Source: Cochlodiniinecator piscidefendens
GTDB lineage: Bacteria; Pseudomonadota; Alphaproteobacteria; Rhodobacterales; Rhodobacteraceae
DNA: 64,000 nt
Reading direction: 5' to 3'
Assembly: GCF_011326755.1 (NCBI RefSeq)
Contig: NZ_JAAOIE010000002.1
Coordinates: 372,001 to 436,000 of the forward strand
Part shown: positions 8,587 through 16,871 of the stretch, piece after piece
How the letters are laid out: each line of letters starts with the position of its first letter
Position numbering within the stretch: position 1 is the stretch's first letter
Program-made: the position numbers and the translations under genes
The notes under the pieces: generated by a model
Told to the model about the DNA's origin: nothing
Databases searched by the model: none
The model's input: the letters and a program-made list of their open reading frames with translations, nothing else

Positions 8587-11500
8587 ATGGGAAAACTATT
8601 CTCTTACCGGAACCGTCCGGTTCACCTTGGCCCGTTCCCATTGGAAACGCTCAAGCGCGCCTCTGGAGAGGTGGTTTTAGAAGGACTCCCTTCGCAGGCA
8701 GGTCTTTCCTTTCGTCGCCCCGAAGATCCATTATCGATTGTCAACGCGATGCAAGAATATCAGGCCATGTTGGACGCAACACGCGAAGGCCTTGTAAAAC
8801 GTGAACGAGCCGAAATCCCCGACGATAAATTTGAACGGACGCAGCATCTAAAATCATTCGGATACTTTTGCGATGCGTCCATGGTCGGAGCATGTGAAAT
8901 CCCCAACGAAGCTTGGCTTTCAAACCCAACGACCAACCCAGACGTGGACCGCCTCGCGCAGAAAATTGAAACCATGCAGCCCAAATCTCTGGCGGCGGGT
9001 ATTGATGTCGTGATGGCTAGTCTGAAAGAAGCAATGCGCACCCCGAATGAGGCTTGCGCGCACCATACGCACGCGTTGGTTTTTCTCTACGACCACATCC
9101 GCGAACCCAAAGCAGCAGAGGCCGGAACCGACTGGATCAACGATGCACAAGCCCAGCGCGCGTGCCTACGGGGTATGGAAACGGCTGTCACACTCGCAAG
9201 TTATATTCGATCATTAGGGTATGACGCGCGCGCGCATTCCATGGCCGAAAGCGATGTGCATTTGAACAAACTTGCGGTGAACTCTGGCCTCGCGGCTATC
9301 AAAGATGGCAAAGCGACAAATCCGTTTGTTGGCGCGGACTATGGGCTTGCGGTTGTCACAACTACCTTACCCTTTGCCCCAGATGCCCCAATTTCTGCAG
9401 ACCAATCCCCCGACATGCGTTATATGCAAGGTCTCGGGAGATCAGCCAAATCTGCAAAAAACCGGGACCCCTTTAAAGATCGGCGATTTATGGATGGGGC
9501 ACACCCCTTTGAAACCCTAAAACGCGTGGAAAACCCGACGACCTACATTGACCGCCCGAACGTCGCCCGCGTACCAAAGCGGGCCAATATGTTTGCGCGC
9601 TCTTTGTTTGGTGACATGGGAAAAGCCAACCAAGAAGCGACCAAGAATGGCAATTTCATGCGCAAATCTGCGTCTGCCTTTGCATTTCGCCCCTCACTTG
9701 CTGCCTTGGTTCTTTTGCAAGACGGTGATGCAGCCTCTGTTCATCCTTCGACCGGTGATCCCCAACAAAATGCCAACAACATTAAAGGCGCGCTTTATTG
9801 GCTGGGTGTAGATGCTGTTGGTCTATCCGCCTGCCCTGACTGGGCTTACTACAGCCATGATGCGGCCGGCGATGAAATCACCCCCTATCATGAAAACGCA
9901 ATTTCGATGGTCGTTGACCAAGGCCACGAAACAATGGAAGGCGCATCTGGTGATGATTGGATCGCTTGTGCGCAATCTATGCGGGCCTATCTCCGGTTTT
10001 CCTTACTTGGTGGTGTCCTTGCCGAACACCTGCGACGTTTAGGCTATACGGCCCGCGTCCATTCAGTCATGGATGACGAGGTTCTGCACCCTCCCCTTTT
10101 ACTCTTGTCTGGGTTGGGTGAAGTCAGCCGTATTGGCGAAGTCATTCTAAACCCGTTTTTAGGCCCACGCCTGAAATCCGGTGTAGTCACCACAAACATG
10201 CCCGTCACTCACGACAAACCCATCGATTTTGGTCTGCAAAAATTCTGCGAAGCCTGCAACAAATGCGCCCGTGAATGCCCTTCTGGGGCTATTACAGCGG
10301 GCCCAAAGCTTATGTTCAATGGTTATGAAATCTGGAAAAGCGACAGCCAAAAATGTACAACATACCGTGTTGGCCAAAAAAACGGTGCTATGTGTGGGCG
10401 CTGCATGAAGACCTGCCCATGGAATCTTGAAGGCCTCTTTGCGGAGGCTCCCTTCCGTTGGGCCGCCATGAATTTCCCACAAACTGCCAAGGCGCTTGCG
10501 AAGTTGGATGATTTTGCTGGAAATGGGGAAATCAACCCTGCCAAAAAATGGTGGTGGGATCTTGAGATGATAGATGACGGTGCCTATCGCCCCGCACAAA
10601 ACCCTGCCAACACACGCGCGCTTCAAAAGGACCTTGATCTAAAATACGAGGACCAAACTCTAGCCGTTTATCCCGCACCTTTGGCCCCCCCGCCTTATGC
10701 TTGGCCATTCCCAATGGACCGAGAGGCCGGGATCACTGCATATCAGAATCTGATTTCAGCAGAAGAACACCAACAAAGACGTTCAAGCGGCTTAGCCCCA
10801 GAGCACGTATATACCGCTGATACAACCGAAGCTCCTGTAATGCGCCTTCTCGTAACCAAAGCCGAAACAATGTCGGATGGCGTCACCAAATTCGAGTTTT
10901 CAAATGCTGATGGGTCACCCCTACCACCCGCGACGGCCGGCGCGCATATTGACGTTGTTGTCGCGCCAGAGTTCTTTCGCCAATATTCGTTGTCAGGCGA
11001 CCCAGCCGATACCTCGAAATACCAAATCGCAGTTTTACGCGAAGATCAGGGGCGCGGCGGTTCAAAACTCATGCACCGTATCTTTAGCGAAGGGCGCAAA
11101 GTCTTTGTCTCCAAACCGATCAACCATTTTCCATTGTATGAAGACGCCGATTTCAGTTTTTTGATGGGCGGCGGCATTGGCGTAACACCGATGATCGCTA
11201 TGGCGCATCGCTTGCACGCGCTTGGACGGGACTTTGCCCTGCACTATAGTTGTTCGTCACGTACAGGCGCCGGGTTCTTGGAAGATCTCGCTTTGGTGCC
11301 TTGGGCGGATCGAGTCCATTTTCATTTTTCCGATGAAGGCACACGCGCCGACTTAACCGCACTCCTAAGTTATCGTGACAACGCACATGTCTACACCTGC
11401 GGGCCAGGCGCCTATATGGAAAGTGTTATGAACGCCGCCAAGGCCGGGGGGTTCCCAGAAGAAAAGCGCCACCTCGAATACTTTGCTGTTCCCGAACAAC

Positions 11501-11781
11501 CCGATTACGAAAACCACCCGTTTTTACTCCGCCTTTCTAAATCAGGTCGTGAAATTCCTGTCAGTGCAGATCAATCCGCAAGCGACGCCCTACTAGAAGC
11601 AGGCATTCATGTGGATGTTAAATGCTCCGATGGTTTGTGCGGTGTTTGCAAATGTGGGTTAATCGCCGGAGACGTCGAGCACCGCGACTTTGTTCTGTCT
11701 CAGAAAGAGCGAGAAACCCAAATCATTGTATGCCAATCGAGAGCAAGCAAGGTTAACGGCTGCGTTGAAATTGATTTATAA
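8587..11781 (+). CDS. Self-sufficient catabolic reductive dehalogenase (RdhA fused to flavin/NAD reductase and [2Fe-2S] domains)
   Basis: A 1064-residue fusion. Residues about 1-300 and 340-550 are two RdhA-like copies: YDARAHSMAESDV near 211 and YTARVHSVMDDEV near 486 lie at equivalent places, each followed by an NPF block and VVTT. The second copy precedes two [4Fe-4S] motifs (Cys554/557/560/564 and Cys590/603/606/610), as in cobalamin-dependent reductive dehalogenases. From about 750 is an oxidoreductase of the phthalate dioxygenase reductase type, with RQYSLSGDP (flavin) and GGGIGVTPM (NAD(P)H). The end is a plant-type [2Fe-2S] domain (Cys1013/1018/1021/1049). There is no Tat signal and no rdhB anchor gene, so it should be cytoplasmic and driven by NAD(P)H. 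This matches catabolic enzymes such as BhbA, which debrominates hydroxybenzoates. The substrate is not known. AGG 6 bases before the ATG supports this start. Confidence 0.9.
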   Translation: MGKLFSYRNRPVHLGPFPLETLKRASGEVVLEGLPSQAGLSFRRPEDPLSIVNAMQEYQAMLDATREGLVKRERAEIPDDKFERTQHLKSFGYFCDASMVGACEIPNEAWLSNPTTNPDVDRLAQKIETMQPKSLAAGIDVVMASLKEAMRTPNEACAHHTHALVFLYDHIREPKAAEAGTDWINDAQAQRACLRGMETAVTLASYIRSLGYDARAHSMAESDVHLNKLAVNSGLAAIKDGKATNPFVGADYGLAVVTTTLPFAPDAPISADQSPDMRYMQGLGRSAKSAKNRDPFKDRRFMDGAHPFETLKRVENPTTYIDRPNVARVPKRANMFARSLFGDMGKANQEATKNGNFMRKSASAFAFRPSLAALVLLQDGDAASVHPSTGDPQQNANNIKGALYWLGVDAVGLSACPDWAYYSHDAAGDEITPYHENAISMVVDQGHETMEGASGDDWIACAQSMRAYLRFSLLGGVLAEHLRRLGYTARVHSVMDDEVLHPPLLLLSGLGEVSRIGEVILNPFLGPRLKSGVVTTNMPVTHDKPIDFGLQKFCEACNKCARECPSGAITAGPKLMFNGYEIWKSDSQKCTTYRVGQKNGAMCGRCMKTCPWNLEGLFAEAPFRWAAMNFPQTAKALAKLDDFAGNGEINPAKKWWWDLEMIDDGAYRPAQNPANTRALQKDLDLKYEDQTLAVYPAPLAPPPYAWPFPMDREAGITAYQNLISAEEHQQRRSSGLAPEHVYTADTTEAPVMRLLVTKAETMSDGVTKFEFSNADGSPLPPATAGAHIDVVVAPEFFRQYSLSGDPADTSKYQIAVLREDQGRGGSKLMHRIFSEGRKVFVSKPINHFPLYEDADFSFLMGGGIGVTPMIAMAHRLHALGRDFALHYSCSSRTGAGFLEDLALVPWADRVHFHFSDEGTRADLTALLSYRDNAHVYTCGPGAYMESVMNAAKAGGFPEEKRHLEYFAVPEQPDYENHPFLLRLSKSGREIPVSADQSASDALLEAGIHVDVKCSDGLCGVCKCGLIAGDVEHRDFVLSQKERETQIIVCQSRASKVNGCVEIDL

Positions 11782-11799
11782 GTCGTAAACACGTTAACT

Positions 11800-12078
11800 C
11801 TAAGTCCAATGCACCTGCCCTCCGCCGGGCAGGGCTTGGCGTGCGTGCATGGGCGTTTCATACGATATGCCCAGGTCGTCACAACACGAAACGATCCAAG
11901 CATCATCCATCACAATAAAATCTAGCACTGACCCCAAAAAAGCTGGATCTGCCATACCTTGCCTTAAGTCCGCCTCAGAACTTCCTGAAGCGCCTAGAAA
12001 AATCGGCAACAGCTCATCATTTGCAATCAGCCAACCTAATATTTTGATGGCTTCCGTCTCAGCAATTTCACGCTTCAT
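11800..12078 (-). CDS. DUF3572 family protein
   Basis: A 92-residue acidic, mostly helical protein of the DUF3572 family, found widely in alphaproteobacteria and of unknown function. Recognisable segments are AIKILGWLIANDELLPIFL near the N terminus and DPAFLGSVLDFI in the centre, ending in ARQALPGG. No catalytic motif or membrane segment is seen. ATG at 12078 is preferred to a GTG one codon earlier. It is divergent from pleD, with 89 bases between the starts, which is the usual neighbour arrangement in this group. It converges on the dehalogenase gene with only 18 bases between stops. Confidence 0.8.
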   Translation of the reverse strand: MKREIAETEAIKILGWLIANDELLPIFLGASGSSEADLRQGMADPAFLGSVLDFIVMDDAWIVSCCDDLGISYETPMHARQALPGGGQVHWT

Positions 12079-12167
12079 CACGCACCTGTTAAGTAATCAG
12101 CAAGGATTTATTAACTATTGTGGACAAGAAACAATTACCAGACGCAATTAAATTCGGGAAACATGTC

Positions 12168-13544
12168 ATGCCAGGTCGCATACTGATTGTTGACGATGTA
12201 GCTACCAACCGGATTGTGCTCAAAGTGAAGCTGTCCTCAGCCTGTTATGAGGTCCTTCAAGCACAATCAGGGACGGAAGCCATCGAAGTCGCAAGGCGCG
12301 AGCGTCCTGATCTCATCATGCTTGATGTTATGATGCCCGACAAAAGCGGGATTGATGTCTGTCTGGAGTTAAAAAAGGACCCGGTAACGGCGCATATCCC
12401 GGTGATCATTGTGACCGCCCTGAGCACGTCAGAAGCACGTATCAAAGCACTCGAGGCTGGAGCTGATGAATTTATTACGAAACCGATTGACGAACTCACC
12501 ATGCTCGCACGCGTTCGCAGCCTATTGCGTGCCAGCGACACCGAAGAAGAGTTGCGCTTGCGTGAAACCACCTGTCAGGAATTAGGGTTTTCAGAAGCAG
12601 CCCCGACATTTCAACAACCAGCCAATATCGTCTTGGTCGGAGGCCAAAAATCATCCGCGATTCGTTGGAGAAAAGAGCTTAGCGACCAAAGCCATCACAA
12701 CTTAGAAATCGCAACACTTGAAGAGGCGTTGTTGCTCTCTGTTTCACCTACTCCCCCAGATGCCTATGTCATCGCAGGAAACCTTAATCGTCCAGATGAA
12801 GGTCTACGCCTGCTATCAGAATTACGGAGCAAACCCGGAACCCGTCACGCGGCGATTTTGATGGTTCTTCAGCCGACAGCGCGCCAACAAGCCATCATTG
12901 CGCTGGATCTTGGCGCTAACGACCTTATCCATGAACCTTGCGACCCTCAAGAAATGGCTTTGCGGTTAAATACACAAATCACACGCAAACGTCAGGCTGA
13001 TCGTTTGCGCGCAACTGTACAAGACGGGTTACGAATGGCGGTCACAGACCCGCTCACGGGTCTTTACAATCGCCGCTACGCGCAGTCACATCTTTCCCGG
13101 ATGAATGCTAGATCACAAAGCAGTCATCGCCCATTTGCAGTTATGATGCTTGATATTGATCGGTTCAAAAGGATCAATGACACTTATGGCCACGTCGCTG
13201 GTGATGCAGTTCTTGCCAGCGTTGCGCAAAAACTCCGTGAAAACCTGCGGGGGGTAGATTTTGTTGCTCGTATGGGTGGTGAGGAGTTTTTGGTTGCGAT
13301 GCCGGACACTGACATCGCTGAGGCACGTTTAACAGCTGAACGGCTACGCAAAGTCATCCTAAACCATCAAACACACCTTGCTGCTATTCCAAACGGTATT
13401 TCAGTCACTCTCAGCATTGGGTTCGCTATGGGCGGGGTCACAAATGAAACATTCGATCAAACAATAGCCCGTGCCGATAAGGCCCTCTATCGCGCCAAAG
13501 CGGAGGGGCGCAATCAGGTAAATTTTTTTCAACCTGCGGCCTGA
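12168..13544 (+). CDS. pleD: PleD-type response regulator diguanylate cyclase
   Basis: A 458-residue protein with two receiver domains and a GGDEF domain, the architecture of Caulobacter PleD, which makes c-di-GMP after phosphorylation and dimerisation. In the first receiver, the acidic pair D9/D10 and phospho-acceptor D53 (LIMLDVMMP) are present. The second receiver, residues about 150-290, lacks a clear acceptor site and probably serves for dimerisation. The cyclase loop is GGEEF at 370-374, with the RxxD inhibitory site (RGVD, 361-364) five residues before it. The start at 12168 (MPGRILIVDDVATNRI) matches the family; a GTG at 12120 would add an unsupported 16 residues. Confidence 0.93.
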   Translation: MPGRILIVDDVATNRIVLKVKLSSACYEVLQAQSGTEAIEVARRERPDLIMLDVMMPDKSGIDVCLELKKDPVTAHIPVIIVTALSTSEARIKALEAGADEFITKPIDELTMLARVRSLLRASDTEEELRLRETTCQELGFSEAAPTFQQPANIVLVGGQKSSAIRWRKELSDQSHHNLEIATLEEALLLSVSPTPPDAYVIAGNLNRPDEGLRLLSELRSKPGTRHAAILMVLQPTARQQAIIALDLGANDLIHEPCDPQEMALRLNTQITRKRQADRLRATVQDGLRMAVTDPLTGLYNRRYAQSHLSRMNARSQSSHRPFAVMMLDIDRFKRINDTYGHVAGDAVLASVAQKLRENLRGVDFVARMGGEEFLVAMPDTDIAEARLTAERLRKVILNHQTHLAAIPNGISVTLSIGFAMGGVTNETFDQTIARADKALYRAKAEGRNQVNFFQPAA

Positions 13545-13571
13545 CGAAATCGCCGTCAAACCTGAACTCTG

Positions 13572-14069
13572 TTAGTGATCGCGCCGACGATGGTAGGGGC
13601 GCTGGGAAAATCGACGTTCCAATCGATCAGCAAATGCGGCCCGTTCCGCCTCTGACATCGTGCTAATCTGATCAGTCAAAACTGTGCGCCCAATGATCGA
13701 GCGTTGCTCAAAACGCGATTGCTGTTGGCTTAGAACAGTGACAAAAGCCTGCTGATCAAACGGATGCGCTCGTAAGATCTCCAATACATTACTGGCGCGC
13801 AACCCTCCGTGCGTTCCTGAATTGGCATTCTCTTGTACCGCATTTTCAAAACGAGTGCGCAATGCCGCGCGATCGTCACGGTCCAATGCACGTAACATGG
13901 TCACGATGCCAAGTTCTGGCCGCCCAACCCGATCCTCATCCCCGCCGCGATGCTTAAAAAACGCACCAGCAGCAACGCCAACAACCAATAAGTTCGCTGA
14001 AAGGGATGCCACAAGTAAAATGCGTCCCCAAGATCTCTTTGATTTAGGCATATCCATTTTCTCAGCCAT
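13572..14069 (-). CDS. Periplasmic heavy-metal-sensor-like protein (ZraP/CnrX type)
   Basis: A 165-residue protein with a basic N terminus, one membrane segment at about residues 17-37 (ILLVASLSANLLVVGVAAGA), and a helical periplasmic domain rich in Arg, Gln and Glu. This fits the heavy-metal-resistance/ZraP-like superfamily, including anti-sigma-associated sensors such as CnrX. It is the last gene of the EF-hand, ECF sigma and putative anti-sigma group and starts 3 bases after the stop of the preceding gene. A role in sensing metal or envelope state for the sigma factor is inferred from context. The C terminus ends in a His/Arg-rich tail (YHRRRDH). Confidence 0.7.
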   Translation of the reverse strand: MAEKMDMPKSKRSWGRILLVASLSANLLVVGVAAGAFFKHRGGDEDRVGRPELGIVTMLRALDRDDRAALRTRFENAVQENANSGTHGGLRASNVLEILRAHPFDQQAFVTVLSQQQSRFEQRSIIGRTVLTDQISTMSEAERAAFADRLERRFSQRPYHRRRDH

Positions 14070-14072
14070 GTT

Positions 14073-14435
14073 TTACCCCTCCAAGAGCATCGCGTCGTAG
14101 CCGCTTAAGAAATCCGCAGCATCTTCTGTTTGCATAGCTGAAAAATAGCTTTCTGAAAGGGTTTGCACCGTTTCCACGCCACCAAACCCAATCCAAACTC
14201 CGGCAACTGTTGCGGTAGCAAAAGACGCAAAGCCCGGCCATCCCCCCAGCAGCATAAACAAACTTCTACGCTGATGTTTCACCGGGGGTATTTCAAGATT
14301 TGAAAAGCTGTCTTGCACCGTTTCAGCATCTAATAGGACACGCTCGACAAGAGCATCTGCCCCAATAACATCGGCTTCGCGCGCCTCGGCGAACAAAGCA
14401 TCCAGATCGGTGAATTCATTCTTAGAGTCCGTCAT
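14073..14435 (-). CDS. Putative anti-sigma factor, single-pass membrane protein
   Basis: A 120-residue protein whose start overlaps the end of the ECF sigma gene by 14 bases, a typical sigma/anti-sigma arrangement. The first 60 residues are acidic and hydrophilic (DLDALFAEAREADVIGADAL). A hydrophobic segment follows at about residues 60-85 (MLLGGWPGFASFATATVAG), and the tail is short. No zinc-binding HxxxCxxC motif is present, so it is not a ZAS-type anti-sigma. The role rests on position and topology only. Confidence 0.6.
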   Translation of the reverse strand: MTDSKNEFTDLDALFAEAREADVIGADALVERVLLDAETVQDSFSNLEIPPVKHQRRSLFMLLGGWPGFASFATATVAGVWIGFGGVETVQTLSESYFSAMQTEDAADFLSGYDAMLLEG

Positions 14436-15012
14436 CGGTATACCCCAGCTCTTCCTTCTTTCCTTGCAGTATTGCGGCCAAAGATCGTTTGCCTCGGGCT
14501 GTCAGGCTTTCTATTGCCTCGACACCTACGTTCATAATTTCGGCGATCTCTGAATTTTTCAACCCTTCGATATGTCGTAGTATGACGGCTTGGCGTTGCC
14601 TTTCGGGCAACTGAAGTAAAGCCGCATCAAGGGCGCTTAACCTCGCGTGCGTTTGCAAAGTCGCCTCAGCACCGGGGGCGTCATCCAAAGGTTCAGCAAT
14701 CTCATCAAGTCCAACCCCACGTTTACGCCGTAACCTGTCGGTGCATAAATTGGACACAACACGGTAGAGCCAAGTCGACACTTTCGCCTCTCCTTGCCGC
14801 CATTCCTGGGCAATGTTCCAAAGCTTCAACATAGCTTCCTGCACGACATCCTCAGCCTCCGCCCGATCCTTTAGCATTCGGATTGCAAACCCAAGAACGC
14901 GCGGCGACAGCCGCAACGTCAGCACACGCGCAGCCTCTCGGTCGCCATTCCCATAGAGTACAAGCAACGCCTCATCTGAGGCCTGAGTTAAAGAGTCAAA
15001 CGGCACATTCAT
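14422..15012 (-). CDS. ECF-type RNA polymerase sigma factor
   Basis: A 196-residue sigma-70 family factor of extracytoplasmic-function type. Region 2 includes DRAEAEDVVQEAMLKLWN and the following STWLYRVVSNLCTDRLRR, which bind core polymerase and the -10. Region 4 includes LPERQRQAVILRHIEGLKN and a helix-turn-helix (SEIAEIMNVGVEAIESLTAR) for the -35. It lies between the EF-hand gene and the putative anti-sigma gene, so the four-gene group may form one regulon that responds to a metal or envelope signal. The trigger is unknown. Confidence 0.9.
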   Translation of the reverse strand: MNVPFDSLTQASDEALLVLYGNGDREAARVLTLRLSPRVLGFAIRMLKDRAEAEDVVQEAMLKLWNIAQEWRQGEAKVSTWLYRVVSNLCTDRLRRKRGVGLDEIAEPLDDAPGAEATLQTHARLSALDAALLQLPERQRQAVILRHIEGLKNSEIAEIMNVGVEAIESLTARGKRSLAAILQGKKEELGYTDDGL

Positions 15013-15072
15013 TCCCTGATGTCGTATCCCATTCTTTGCGCCGGAGCTATCCCCGGCGCAAATCTGAGAAAC

Positions 15073-15561
15073 TTATTCCGATGCCTCTGCTTCGCCATGA
15101 CGGTGATTACCTCGACGATTTTGCATATGTTCCTGCATCGCGGAAAACTCTGCCTCAGATACCGTTCCATTTTCATCGGCATCAATACGAGCAAACATAC
15201 GTTCTCCCCGCTCAGAGGGCGCCGTCATTTCTTCAACGCTTAATTTGCCGTCGTCATTGGCATCCATACGATTGATCATACGCTCAATCCGACGTTCACG
15301 CCGCGATGACATGGCCTCTGTCAATTCCTCAACTGTGAGGAATCCGTCACCATCAGTATCAGCCCCCGCAAACCGTGCGGCACGATGGGCGGCAAATTCT
15401 TCTTGGGTGATTTCCCCATTTGCATCTACATCCAGCTCTTCAAATGTCATTTGTGGTCCGTGGTGCCCACCCGCGCGAGCTTGGGCAATTGTCACATACC
15501 CCAAAGACGATGCTGTGATCGCTGCTGCAACGACACCTGAAATCCAATATGTATGTTTCAT
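15073..15561 (-). CDS. Exported EF-hand calcium-binding protein (four EF-hands)
   Basis: A 162-residue protein with an N-terminal signal peptide of about 28 residues ending near AQARA. Four EF-hand loops with DxDxNG or DxDxDG spacing follow: DVDANGEITQEE, DTDGDGFLTVEE, DANDDGKLSVEE and DADENGTVSEAE. These should bind calcium in the periplasm or outside the cell. The C terminus is His-rich (NRRGNHRHGEAEASE). AAGGA lies 9 bases before the ATG. It heads the sigma-factor group, with 60 bases to the sigma gene, so it may be the buffered sensor or a target of that sigma factor; both are inference. Confidence 0.87.
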   Translation of the reverse strand: MKHTYWISGVVAAAITASSLGYVTIAQARAGGHHGPQMTFEELDVDANGEITQEEFAAHRAARFAGADTDGDGFLTVEELTEAMSSRRERRIERMINRMDANDDGKLSVEEMTAPSERGERMFARIDADENGTVSEAEFSAMQEHMQNRRGNHRHGEAEASE

Positions 15562-15757
15562 CTTAGCGTTCCTTTTCGGTCCAAATTCACGAGGCCATTG
15601 GTGCCGCGTTCATAAGTAAAACGCAGCTGGTTCCGAATTCCGTCGCAATTATTTTACTTTTTTGCGACATGGCGCCACGCTCAGTAGACGGGGACTTACA
15701 GGACTAGACATAAACCACTATATGCTGGATCAATGCGACAGGAGTTTGGATGATCCG

Positions 15758-16162
15758 ATGAGTGATGTACAAAGTGAAGTAATTGGAGCGACAGATCGTT
15801 CGACCAAAGAGGCCGTTTTGCGCGGCTGGAAGAAAAAGTGTCCAAACTGCGGATCAGGCCCGTTGCTTCAGGGGTATCTAAAAGTGCGCGATACCTGTGC
15901 GGTCTGCGACCAAGATCTGCATCATCATCGTGCAGATGATGGTCCAGCCTATGTAACAATTCTCGTTGTGGGGCACCTGATGGGCTTTGTTATGCATTTT
16001 GTTTATGGGCAGTTCCGCCCGGAACCCATGATTATGGCCTCTGTCCTACTGGTAGGATTTATAGGTCTGTCACTTTATATGCTGCCACGGGTAAAAGGTG
16101 CCATCGTTGGCTACCAATGGGCCAAGCGCATGCATGGATTTGGCAAAGAATTGAAAGCCTGA
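15758..16162 (+). CDS. DUF983 family membrane protein
   Basis: A 134-residue protein with an N-terminal zinc-ribbon-like pair of CxxC motifs (KCPNCGSGPL and TCAVCDQDLHHH), followed by two membrane helices (VTILVVGHLMGFVMHFVY and MASVLLVGFIGLSLYML). This is the DUF983 pattern; its function is not established. A start at 15662 is possible in frame, but the ATG at 15758 (MSDVQSEVIG) gives the family length. Its GGAG lies 13 bases upstream, which is far, so the start is not certain. The NUDIX gene follows after 4 bases and is probably co-transcribed. Confidence 0.8.
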   Translation: MSDVQSEVIGATDRSTKEAVLRGWKKKCPNCGSGPLLQGYLKVRDTCAVCDQDLHHHRADDGPAYVTILVVGHLMGFVMHFVYGQFRPEPMIMASVLLVGFIGLSLYMLPRVKGAIVGYQWAKRMHGFGKELKA

Positions 16163-16166
16163 CCAG

Positions 16167-16871
16167 ATGGAAACCGTGATTGATAAAACCGCTATTCGAA
16201 ATGCAGCAACTGTAATTCTTCTCAGGGATCGCGATACCAATCCCGCGATACTCATGGGGCAGCGTGGATCAAAAGCGGTTTTCATGCCCAACAAGTTTGT
16301 GTTTCCTGGCGGTGCCGTTGATGCCGGGGATGCAGATATCTCGCTCGCTCAAACTATGAGCGACACCTGCATTCAACGGCTCAGACAGGATGCAGATGCA
16401 ACCTTATCACCTGCACTTCAGGTTGCTGCCATTCGCGAAGTCTGGGAAGAAACCGGGCTTATTCTCGGGGAAAAAGGTGATTGGCAAGGCCAGCCCCCCG
16501 AAGATTGGCGAAGCTTTTCCGCCACGGGCCATATCCCAAGCGCTGCTGGCTTTTCTTTTGTATTCAGGGCGATAACACCTCCTGGTCGCCCTCGTCGTTT
16601 TGATGCGCGCTTTTTTCTTGCTGACGCGGCACAGATCCAAGGCGATATCGACGATTTTTCACACGCATCTGATGAGTTATCGTCCCTTCAATGGATTCCT
16701 ATCGAAGAAACCCGCAGCTTCAACTTACCTTTCATTACCGAAGTCGTTCTTGCGGAAATTATGGGTCAATTGAAAACGGGTTCTCAACCTCAATCCGTCC
16801 CATTCTTCAAAAACGATGACGAACGCAGTCTCTTTTTACGCCTTGACGGCAAACGCCCACTAGATTGCTAA
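16167..16871 (+). CDS. NUDIX hydrolase
   Basis: A 234-residue NUDIX enzyme that would hydrolyse a nucleoside diphosphate linked to another group, or a CoA derivative. The NUDIX box has the core REVWEETGL with the expected upstream glycine region (FPGGAVDAGD near residues 47-56). An insertion separates the glycine-rich segment from the REVWEE core, as in the larger NUDT7/8-like or NUDT19-like members. The substrate cannot be assigned. It starts 4 bases after DUF983, and its last 12 bases overlap the end of the convergent EamA gene. Confidence 0.88.
   Translation: METVIDKTAIRNAATVILLRDRDTNPAILMGQRGSKAVFMPNKFVFPGGAVDAGDADISLAQTMSDTCIQRLRQDADATLSPALQVAAIREVWEETGLILGEKGDWQGQPPEDWRSFSATGHIPSAAGFSFVFRAITPPGRPRRFDARFFLADAAQIQGDIDDFSHASDELSSLQWIPIEETRSFNLPFITEVVLAEIMGQLKTGSQPQSVPFFKNDDERSLFLRLDGKRPLDC

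Noticed and set aside
8116-11781. Horizontal transfer island carrying the dehalogenase
   Set aside because: Base composition and codon style look like the neighbours by eye, and no mobile gene flanks it, so transfer cannot be claimed from this sequence alone.
12120-12167. Longer PleD with 16 additional N-terminal residues
   Set aside because: The extension has a GTG start and no match to the family; the ATG at 12168 begins the conserved receiver.
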